A stretch of DNA of 64,000 nucleotides from Bradysia coprophila (taxonomy: Eukaryota > Arthropoda > Insecta > Diptera > Sciaridae). The position numbers and the translations under genes are program-made. The stretch lies in NCBI RefSeq assembly GCF_014529535.1, contig NW_023503296.1, positions 1,212,051-1,276,050 on the forward strand. Direction: 5' to 3'. Below the pieces are notes generated by a model, which was given only the letters and a program-made list of their open reading frames with translations, did no database searches and was not told where the DNA came from. This document shows, one piece after another, positions 48,301 through 58,048 of this stretch (position 1 is its first letter; each line of letters begins with the position of its first letter).

Positions 48301-50960
48301 ATCATTGTTGAAAATCAAATGAAATCGGATTCTACTCGGGTAAACGACACCACTATGGAAAGTTTTTCTTTTTGTATGATCAACGGGTGTTTAGTTGGAC
48401 GGGCAATAACTCACCTCCTATTAACATTTTATGCAATTAGACGCTTTTCAATGGTTAAACGGACTGTAAACAGTTAAAATAGGAAAATAATTTCTCAAAC
48501 AGACAATAAAAGATAAACAAGCTCAGTTGAAAGGACATGTTCCAAATTTGTTATTGTCACGGTGTAAATATGTCACTTAAAGCAATACTAGTTAAACAAG
48601 AGAGTATTCATGTTTATCTGTCATCGGAAAGACTAGATACATAATTTATGTCTGGTAATCAATTGATTGGTCAGTTGTTATCATATCATTTAGTTAAACT
48701 ATTCTTAGCTTTTCGTTTCGTTAGTGGGATAAAACTGGGGTGTATTAACCATCTGCATCGAAGTCATCTCTTACTCACATATATGTAAAGGATTACCGAT
48801 CAGATATGATTTGTCTTAATGAAGTAAAAGATTTTGGATGTTTATTTAGCTAGAATTTCATGAATACGCATTTTGAAAACTAGATTTGAAAAGAGAAAGA
48901 TAAACTGTCACATCCGGGGATCGATCCCGGGTCTTCTGTAAAAGATTTTGCATCAATCAATTTATACGACTCAAATCAATAGAAGTAATTAATTCGATAA
49001 GTATGCTGGTGGATGTAAATTGGTTTGCCCTAAATGATAAAAGAAAATAGGAAATTCCATCAAGAGCAAAGTTTAAATACTCGACTTGATGGAAAAAGTG
49101 CGGGAAACGTTTTTCTCTCTGGAAAGAAAGTATTTTCCTTTTAATACACAAATTTGTTTACGACTGGGAAATTAAGCTGTAACTATCGACCGGGAAGGAA
49201 TACCTTTTTCCATTTTCTTTACTCACTGTTTTTACGCTGCAACAATGAAGAAAGAGAATAGTTTTCATTGTTCTTTTTTGAAAACCTTGAGTAAACGGAG
49301 CGAAGTGCGGATCAAGCTTTATAACATTTTTGAAAGCAAAATAAGTTACAGTTGACATGAGAAAGTGGGAGTTTTCTTGCCTCAACAAAATTCCATTTTC
49401 TCATGGACTTCTGAGAAAATAAAATAAGGATGATTACACCACACACATGAAGAAACTATTATTATTTTTGAGAGTAAGATGAGAGATTCAAACTGAAGTT
49501 GTGAAGGTAATAAAAGTAGCGGTAACTTAAAATCATTCAAAAGTTTTACTTCACATTTAAGAGCAATCTTGACTTGGCACATTTGTAGTCTACATTTGGA
49601 AAACAAAAAAACATCGTTTGGTGTTGAAATGTGTTAGGCTACAACAAAAAAGAGAAAGGTTTGTGGTGGACCTAGGTTTCATCACCACAAACATTTCTAT
49701 TTTTTATTTAAAGTTAACACATTTCAACACCAAACGATGTTTTTACTTTTTCCAAAAAGGATGCGAGGATGCCAAGTGAAGGTTGCTTTTAATCAAAGTG
49801 TTTGCTTCGTAGAAATCTTCAACGTAGAGGAGTTTACAGTCTAAAAGAACATTGCTGCCTATTCAAATATTTTGTTTTCAGTGGAATTGAAGTTTATTTC
49901 GAGGCGTATACCCATAAAAATAAAATGTTAATTTATGGAGTAAAATGGAACAGACAATTACGAAAAGCTATTCATTGATTCGTTGTTTCATCAAGTTGAA
50001 ATAATCGATTATTAATCCAACCCAAGTATTTTCATCACTTTTAACATGCATTTTGCAAAAAAAGGATGATATTAGCTGGACCTTATCACTTTCGTTATTG
50101 CTGTCAATATTTAGATTCGATATGCGAAAGTACGGCAGAGTAAAATAAACCTGGCAGGAGCTGTTCATTTTTGAAACGTCAAATAAGGAATGCACTGCAT
50201 GAAAATCAACTCAAATGAACACTGACATAAATTGAAAATTTTTATTCGCAAAACATAAAGGCTACTGATCCCTTGTCAAAACAAACGCTCCTGCCTCGTC
50301 TACTCTACTCTGCCGTGGTGAAAGCATAGTATTGTTTGGTGTACTCTGTGCGTAAATGACAGAAATAATATTTTCGTGCTATGAAAGTAGTTAAAATGAC
50401 TTCAAATAAGCATGAAAATTGAAAATTCACATAATTTATGAAAATCTTTTAAATCAATGGGGAGTTTTTAAAGATAAGTTAAATTGCATGATTTGTAGAG
50501 TGTGAAATGAGAAGACGGCATTAACGAGTGAAATCAATATTTCAGAATTATCGTTCCTCTTAACACTGATGTACACATAGGAAGATTTGATATTCACAAA
50601 GACTCCTTGGTAATTAATTAGTCGAACGCACATTAAACTGTTTGTTGTTTGATAAAATAAGAGCGAAGGCGAATCTTCAATAAATAGCCAATTAAAAGTC
50701 ATATACTTTAAATTATAATGAATTGAAAAGTAATTAAACAAACACGACACCCGTTCTTATAGATATGCAAAGCGATCAAATTAATAATATTTTTTTTATT
50801 CGTACTAACCTGGGGGTGGAGTCGGAGCCGCAGGTGGTACATTTGGACTGGCTTTGCCGAATGTTGTTAAAGCTGTTGAACTAACTCCAAATAGAACAAT
50901 AAAAACTAAAAACAACATTGTAAGGCTCCCGCATTGTGTGAATCGTTTTAAAGGCTGCAT
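42315..50960 (-). CDS. Small secreted or surface cysteine-rich protein, 4 exons, 190 aa
   Basis: Exons (minus): 50960-50810, 45662-45516, 42775-42587 and 42400-42315. Every junction is GT-AG in phase 1, giving 191 codons including TAA. Residues 1-30 form a signal peptide (MLFLVFIVLFGVSSTA core), then a Pro-rich linker (PPAAPTPPP). Exons 2 and 3 each encode one cysteine module of similar plan: exon 2 ECSSHNDC, SCV, RCLCGD, GQC; exon 3 MCTETSQCDEDLIC, KLCLCDD, NRC. This resembles the EB or EGF-like short modules of insect surface proteins. The last exon is a hydrophobic tail (LVTGIFIPLTSLLVGSILA) ending KNRFH, consistent with a membrane or GPI anchor. One module per exon with phase-1 borders suggests exon duplication. 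Introns of about 5.1 and 2.7 kb contain only repeats. Confidence 0.8.
42776..45515. other. Intron of the Cys-rich surface protein gene
   Basis: About 2.7 kb without exons. At 43588-43650 it has a fragment of the repeat seen at 9120-9190. At 43060-43330 it has a diverged repeat (GAGAAAATGACTAT, TTCCCGCGGTAAACGC) related to sequences flanking the 61 kb foldback. Confidence 0.5.
46590..46790. repeat. Dispersed repeat with central hairpin, inverted relative to 8940-9190
   Basis: The central hairpin CACACTTGTCAC...GTGACAAGTGTG is followed by CACATAAGCGAAA and CGAGACAACAA. These are the complement of blocks at 8990-9030. Confidence 0.55.
49608..49745. mobile_element. 138 bp hairpin MITE
   Basis: Inverted arms AAAAACATCGTTTGGTGTTG plus AAATGTGTTA, with a second inner pair GTTTGTGGTG/CACCACAAAC. 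No clear TSD. Confidence 0.75.
50131..50316. mobile_element. MITE family C, copy 2
   Basis: About 186 bp, TACGGCAGAGTAAAATAAAC at the left and CTACTCTACTCTGCCGTG at the right. Inner motifs are the same as 9222-9405. TSD unclear. Confidence 0.8.
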
Positions 50961-52189
50961 TTTTCGAACAATGTTTTACACTTAATTTTTATGTGTGTGT
51001 GTTACGAATAAGAATTCTTTTTTAAACTTTTTGTCCTTTTTGTCAGATTTTTTTGTTGCACAAATATTCTTTTTTTCGTTTCTGTCCAAAGTTCAAACAA
51101 TTAAAATAGGAATTTTCTGGTCAATTACAATTTTTGGTACATCACATTCCTTTTTTGCAGTGAAAATGAATCATTTTTAAGAGCAAACTTTCCTCGAAAA
51201 TATCTTAAAACATTTCGAAGGACTGTCATTCAGATCATAATTTTCTGTTGAAAATATTTTCTATTCGAAATGACTGTATTCCGGTTTGGTAAAAATTTTT
51301 AGTTTCGATTTTCCTTTTTTTTAATGAAAATTAAACACGACCGTTTGATTGCGGATCTTAAAGTGTAGTAATAAGGTAGTAGAAAATTTGATTATTTCGT
51401 AGTTAGTTAAAAAAATATAAAAAGAAAATCAACGAGAGCTTTCGCTTTTAAAAAAAAACGCATGCGTACCGTACCGTCTAACTGGTATATCTTGAAAATA
51501 AACTCCCATAAAATTCGTTACTTGTTGTAATATTTCATGTTCGTGCAAATAAATATATGCGGCCACAACATTTATTTTCTTACTCTCGTAATTTTTTTTT
51601 TTCATGTAAGAAATGTAGTTGGAAAACTTAGCTAGATATTGACTTGTAGGCAGAACAAAAATATAAGTTAGTTGCTATGTAAGCTATGTTAATATTGATA
51701 TTTTTTCGGTTTTATAGAGAAAGTAAAAAAAGAGAAGAAGAATAAGCCACACGCTTAATTGAAAATCATTTATTGAACCAAGCTTCACCTGGCTTTAAAT
51801 GTTATATAGACAATTTAAAATTTCATTTTATGATTAAAAAGGATGATCAATGGCACATAAATAATAGAAAATTTAATTTCAATGGGCAAGGTGAAAGCCG
51901 GCCGCAATATGTGGCTAACTGCCGTTCTAAATATAACTTTGCACTTCTAACTAATCACGTACAAGCGTCAAAGTTGAACCTGAACTGAATAATATGCACT
52001 TTATGCAACTTACTATTTTGTATTCATTTCTGTTCTTTTCTATTTTTTCCTCTTTGCGATTCGTACTGGTCCTCTTGTTGATTTTTGGCATGTGGAAAAA
52101 ACATGAAAGTCAAATACAGTTAAAGCAATCAAATCTTTGTCGTAATCTGCTTCAGCTGTTTAAATCAGTTTAAATTGACGAGTGGGGAC

Positions 52190-52355
52190 GTTATATAGGA
52201 CATTCGATATTTTTAACGTTGCGAATTGGCAACGGACTATTAGAATATCTACGAGTAAGTGTTACATAGAAAGCGAATGAAAAAGATCCAGTTTTTAAGC
52301 AATGTAAATACATATTTTAGGTGAACAAAGCGCCATTTACATTGCGGTGACACGT
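52190..52355. repeat. Dispersed repeat related to 18145 and 15510
   Basis: The first half shares AACGTTGCxAATTGGCAACGG, split as in 18145-18240. The second half (GTAAATACATATTT, AGCGCCATTTACATTGC) matches 15510-15560 and more weakly 52980-53010. Confidence 0.5.
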
Positions 52356-55159
52356 GAATGGCTTTACCACTACCACGCGCATACTTTTACCTATTCAATC
52401 CTCATCCTGCTTGATTAACACGTATGAGCAGTGCGTGTTTGAAAGAGTGGACCAGAGGTAAAACAGCTGAAGCAAGTTTCGATATGGTTGACTTTAACTG
52501 TACTAATTTCATTGACGGAAAGTCAGGGTCTTAAGACAGAAGATAAATTGAAGTGTCCTTAGCAATAAGTTCACCATGATTCTTTGAAAATGTGCTACAT
52601 TGGTGAACACGTTAAATACGGAAAATGTCCACTTGTTACCACGATAACTTGGGAAATTTGAGGGAGTCAAGGGACCTGCCTCCCCTAGTGGTGAAGACTA
52701 TTTTAAGGAGAAAATATTTTTGACACTCCGAAATAGTAATTTACATGAATAGGAAATCCGACACGAAGCTGAGGTCAATACGCACTAGAAAACGAGACAT
52801 ATCATATTTATCTCGTGTTATGAAATGCATTTTGCATAATGCTGAGAGCGTCAAAAGTAGTTTTATATAACATGTAAACTTGCGCTTCACTGAATTCTTC
52901 TGTAACTTGGGTTCCGTGTGTTTTTGCAAATTTGATATTTTTAATAGTGTCACTGTTTCTGAAGCCATCCGCAGGCAACGGAGCACCATTTATATTGCTG
53001 TAACACGTAAATTAATTCTCGTTATCTTCAGCCCAACACAATGTTTTTCCATTTACACTTAACTGTGAAGTTAAAAATGTATTAATTTTGCTGGCTGCGA
53101 ACCTGTGTTCTCCGGATTGCGAGCAGATTTTGGCAGTTTTAACAATGGTATGTTGCACACGTAAATCCCGCACATATAATTAAATTGCAATATTTATGAA
53201 ATAAAAATTAAATAATTACGTTCCACTCTTGATATTGTATACGCAAGAGCGTCTGGTCCATGACTTAAAATTCGGGTTGGATTCTCATGATTTTTTTAAC
53301 TAAATAACCTTAGAATCAAAATTTGAAAAACAGGTTTTCTACCGATTAAGTACATAAGTCATTTATGCCATTATTACATATACTCAGTTTTCTTTTGCTA
53401 TCGGACCACAAATCACAAATGACAAACGTGAAATTACAGACCTTTTACGTACACAGTCAACTATTGACAGATGTTCGAACATGTATAAAGCGTATGATAT
53501 TTGCCTGGTCGGTGGAGAATCCAGATAAATTTGACCCTTTATTCCATTCATGCATTGGTTCAGTTTCACAAATAGGGTGGATCAAATTTAAAATTTTAAT
53601 TTGGATCCAAAAAGCACAGTGTTCCATAACCGGATAAGTTTCTGTTAATTTTTCCGAAACAGGATTTTTTTTCATCTTACGTTTTAAGGGTGCCGCCAGA
53701 GCAATTTTTGAGTAGAGCACCATTTATTTGTAAGTTGTAAGTCATTCTGTAAACATTTATTGCGCGGTGACCATTTCCAATGTATGCGATGATCGTGTCG
53801 ACAACAATCCAAAGATTATTTTAGTATAACAAAAAATCATTTTTGGGAAATTTACCTCCGTCCAAACTTAATTTTATTTTTTTGTTCCTAATTAAAAAAT
53901 GCTCAACTTTGAAGGGAAGTCTCGGGCTGAATATGTTCGTAAGCCTTGCACCTAAACTTTAAGACCGTTCTGAAAGTGAAAATTTTGAAGTTTTTTTTTC
54001 TGTATGCCATAGTTACAACGAATTCGTACCCACCGGAAAAGGTCTCCACTCCACGCTATAAATGTTTGTAGAATCTTCAAAAATTCAAAAATTGCTCGGA
54101 CAGCCCCCTAAAATGTAAAAAAAAAAAAATTCTTCCGCAAAAATGATCAGGAGAGACTTTGTGCTTTTTGTTGTGTTAAAATTAACATTTTCAAATCTAC
54201 CCTAAATTTCACAATGGAAATTTTTCTTCTTCTTTTTTCCACTCCATTCTTGCAGTATGAACTGACGAGTGTGACTACCTAATACATCTTAATATATTTA
54301 ACAGAGAATTTTATTGCATTCGAAATGTTGTACATTATAAATGCAATTAGCGTAAAGCTCTTCCAAACCGTCATGCGAGTGAATTAATAATTTTCTAAAA
54401 ATCAAACAACTAATTCATGCGAATACCTGCACTCCTAATTCAAACTGTTAACTTTCATTACATACATTTACTCCCAGCAATAATAATTTACAATCATAAT
54501 CAATAAACGTCATGGATAGCATGTTTCGGATAGTCAAATTCACGGATTTTGTGACGTCATTGAAAGGGGTCAGCCGAAGAAGTTTACTATATAACTTCCA
54601 CATTGTGTCTAATCCATGGCAAAAGCAATGTTATTTATGGTTGTAAAAAAGGGTAGATTTTTATCATTGAAATAGAGTTAAGGAAATTATAATCTACGAA
54701 AATATATACAAATAACTTGCATAAAACTAACGTAGAATAAAAGAAATGATTTTCTTTATAAACCTTGTGTACTTGTACACGCAAAAAAAAAAACTTTCAA
54801 AAGAAAATGTAAAGGCCTGAGCAAAGTGAATTAAAAAGTTTCTTTTTCCAACTTTTTTTTCCGCCAATTCTTTACTAGTTGATTGAGCCAAACCCGAGAC
54901 ATAGTTGCTTTCTACACATTACATTACACTCAATGGTGGTATTTGACATTTTGGCGCCGCATTCTTTTGAAATTCACGTTTTCGTGGAAAAGGTAAATTG
55001 AAAATGTAAAATCAGGCATTTAACATGCTTTATTATTTGTAGTGATAAAATTGTGCTTGTACTGGGCGGGAAGTAATGGGAGAATCGAATTTTTTTACAT
55101 ATTTGACTCATATCATTATTGTAAACGCAGGCGAGAAAATAGTTATTTATCACCTCAGC

Positions 55160-55320
55160 CAATGCACTTCAAGCAAAAGTGGTACCCTAGATAGGGTACT
55201 GAAACTTGACAGTGCCCCATACAAAATTTTACACTGTAAAAAGAGTGGGGATAAAATTTCATACGAAATAGTACTCTATTTGGCAGCTGTAATTAATAGC
55301 ACTTTTGCTTGAACTGCGTT
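55160..55320. mobile_element. MITE family B, copy 3
   Basis: 161 bp, CAATGCACTTCAAGCAAAAG...CTTTTGCTTGAACTGCGTT. The body is nearly identical to the copies at 9500 and 14210, but the flanks (ACCTCAGC and GCCTTTGT) do not form a TSD. Confidence 0.85.
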
Positions 55321-55635
55321 GCCTTTGTTGTGAAACATCGCGTAAAAGTAGGAAATCTCCTCGAAATCAATTTCCAAATTTGTCCTTCTGTCAACAAATA
55401 ACAAAAAATCATTTTTGTATGACTCGAATCACTGCATTTTAGATGCATAAACCGTAGAACATTTTTTTTGCCTAATTAAAAATTAATTGAGAAAACTTCA
55501 AAACCCCGAACATGTATGACCATTCGGACACCTATTGTTCGATCGTTCATTACCGTTTTTTATGAATAAATACGATATGTATCCGATTACTCGAAGGCCA
55601 CCTCAATTATGTTAGAAATTTTTATCTAGCCTCTA

Positions 55636-55945
55636 CAGTGAACGACATCTCAAATGTCTCACTGTCATTTTTTTCAGAGAATGTCATTGTGAATAGGTTT
55701 GTTCCAAATAGCTGTAAACACGAACTTTGACAACCCGAACCACGATGATTTGATTCATAGCAACGTCGCCCACGAGATGATTCATACAAATATGGCAACG
55801 TGGCCTACGTGATTTACACATAAATATTATTGAGGTTATGGTTCTATGGATCAAATTTGACAATTCATACAGCCTTGGAACAAACCTATTTGCAATGACA
55901 CAATAAAATTCTCAGAAAAATTTAACAGTGAGATGTCGTTCACTG
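55636..55945. mobile_element. TA-flanked MITE family D, copy 1, carrying a nested element
   Basis: Ends CAGTGAACGACATCTCAAAT... and its complement, flanked by TA on both sides, as for Tc1/mariner-type elements. Compared with the 124 bp copy at 56981-57104 it has about 190 extra bases at one point. These extra bases (55696-55886) have their own inverted ends GGTTTGTTCC...GGAACAAACC and are themselves bordered by TA. Confidence 0.85.
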
Positions 55946-55981
55946 TAGTTTTTCTTCGTCCCATACATTCTGCATTCTTAT

Positions 55982-56345
55982 ATGTTAATACGATTCGCAC
56001 TGACTTTCGGACTTACTGTTTCTACGAGCACGCGAGACAACTGGTGGGTTATTGATGGAAGAGCGGAACTGTTGGAACTAAAAAAAACATTGTGGGGACC
56101 CGTACGAGTAGTGTGTACTCAATTTAAATATTTTTTAAGCGTATTATTTGTTGGATTAGCTTTCGAAACTTTGGGTCCATGGTGTGATGAAACGAAGTCT
56201 TTTATTGTAAAGTTGGGAAATTGTTAATCAAAGAATCGGGTGATATACGTGCCAAAAAGTTTCTATACGAAAGAATTTCTTTGGCCATTCAACTAGGGAA
56301 TGTGCGTAGCATTCTTGGAACACAACCGAAAAAAAGAAAAGCTTA
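55982..56345 (+). pseudogene. Possible decayed retroelement coding relic
   Basis: The first frame (to 56227) contains WWVIDGRAELLELKKTL. After a stop and a frame change, the following 110 bp read as LYERISLAIQLGNVRSILGT, which resembles C-terminal segments of polymerases of insect retroelements as I remember them. The coding signal spans two frames, so it is a relic if real. No flanking poly-A or LTR was found. Confidence 0.3.
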
Positions 56346-56980
56346 ACGAAATTTATAACTTATAATTCCCATGTAAAATGATGTACTTTTCGATTGTTTG
56401 TAATAAAATTTGAATTTTTTTAAAAATGTTTTAAATATTGAAACTACACTACAGCACTGCATGCGTAAATCTTCCATTTTTAACTCATCTCTAAACTATC
56501 TCCTGCTAAAATTGATAAAAACTGTACGCACGAAGTACGTACACCCTATGTAGTAAAAGACTACATAAACAGCTATTATACACAATTTTATTGTCCTATA
56601 TATAGCTTTATGATAGTTATAAGTTACCACTTTAGAGCTAAAATTTAGTCGAATACGGCCCAATATAGCTCACAATAGTCGTATATAGCTATATATCGCT
56701 GTATAAAGTTTTATATATATATATATATATGTCCATGTGTGGGATGCGTAAAACACAGCCAAAGCATAATCAATCACTTTTTACTTTGCAGGAAATTACT
56801 ATGTAACAACTTAACAAAGTTACATCATTTTTACTAAAATCCAAAATGGCCGCTGCCCGCCATTTTGTTAGAAGGTGGAAGGTAGCAGTCACTACGTTTC
56901 AAACAAAAAAAAATCAAGAAATTTGGTCAAAGCTTACTTAAGATATTGATATTAGTTTACTTATTTTTGGTGAGTTTATA

Positions 56981-57104
56981 CAGTGAACGACATCTCAAAT
57001 GTCTCACTGTCATTTTTTTCAGAGAATGTCATTGTGAATTTGCAATGACACAATAAAATTCTCAGAAAAATTTGACAATGAGACATTTGAGATGTCGTTC
57101 ACTG
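56981..57104. mobile_element. TA-flanked MITE family D, copy 2 (lacks the nested element)
   Basis: 124 bp with inverted termini CAGTGAACGACATCTCAAAT, flanked by TA (56979-56980 and 57105-57106). It represents the form of 55636-55945 without the inserted element. Confidence 0.88.
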
Positions 57105-57234
57105 TAATCAAATCAATCAATTTTGACGAGTCTCATATTGTTTCAATATTGACATTCATATTGTTTTACGAAAAAACCGGAATTTTCGGTTCGGCTGGAA
57201 CCGAACCAGAATATTCGGTTTGAACTAGAAGTAG

Positions 57235-57440
57235 AGTAGCCGGATATGAGCTCACTACAAGCGAGCTTCGGTGAACCGAATTTCTTTATCTTTTTTTCCT
57301 GATTGGTGCGATCCATACGTATCTATTAAAGCAAAAATAACTGAAATCCATCTGAATTTGACCGACCTACAAGCAAAAATTGCTTGGCGCCCTGCACCTG
57401 GTTCACGACAAGGGCTCTAAGTCACGAGTTTGTTATCTAA
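57235..57440. repeat. Inverted copy of the repeat at 36480-36740
   Basis: Contains GTAGCCGGATATGAGCTCAC, GGTGCGATC, TACAAGCAAAAATTGCTTGG and CACCTGGTTCA in the opposite order and strand to 36480-36740. Confidence 0.7.
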
Positions 57441-58048
57441 TTTCCATGAACTTTTTTTTGTCGATCGGTATTGTAAATACCTTTTTTTTGACGCATTATT
57501 TACAAGTGTAGCGTTGAAGAGATAACTTTGAAAAACCCTAAAGGACTTATTGGGACCCAGCTCAGGGGACGTCAAAATCACCCATTTTCGAACTTAACCT
57601 TCCCATTCATGCCGTAAGTGTGCCTAAAATTTGAATTTCAAGTTCGTTCACTGAAAAAAGTGAACCGAAAAGTACATTTCAACGCTTCCTTGTATGGAAA
57701 TGACGCTGCTTGATTTTTTTTAGATTGTTTTACAGTGTTAAAATTGGGTTAATACACTGTTCAGTTTCAGCACTCTACTTAGAGTACCACTCATGCTTGA
57801 AGTGCGTCGTTCGAATGGAAAATATCAAAGAAATAGTCGCTATCTTTATGTGGAACGAATGGAACGATGGAAACAAACTAAACCCACGAAAGAGGTAAGA
57901 ACTTATTTTGGCGTGATTTTTTATCTTAAGTCATTTTTTTCAGTGTGTTTTCGCAAAAAAGAGTGTTTGAACCATGTATAAAAAGCATAATGCATATAAC
58001 TCATACGGTAACGTCTGTGTGTATGTATGAATATTTACTGTCCGTATA

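Larger units (their letters stand above)
45663..50809. other. Long first intron of the Cys-rich surface protein gene
   Basis: About 5.1 kb. Contains a hairpin repeat at 46590-46790, a hairpin at 49608-49745 and a family C MITE at 50131-50316. Short open frames on both strands have no coding features that I can support. Confidence 0.5.
50961..58048. other. Intergenic region between the surface-protein and coiled-coil genes
   Basis: No exon is supported. It contains the hairpin repeat at 52190, MITEs at 55160, 55636 and 56981, a possible transposon coding relic at 55982, and a dispersed repeat at 57235. The stretch 52500-55000 shows only AT-rich sequence with spurious short frames. Confidence 0.45.

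Noticed and set aside
48905-48940. tRNA-like T arm (CCGGGGATCGATCCCGG)
   Set aside because: The stem and loop resemble a T arm on the minus strand, but no matching acceptor, D arm or anticodon arm lies at the right distance.
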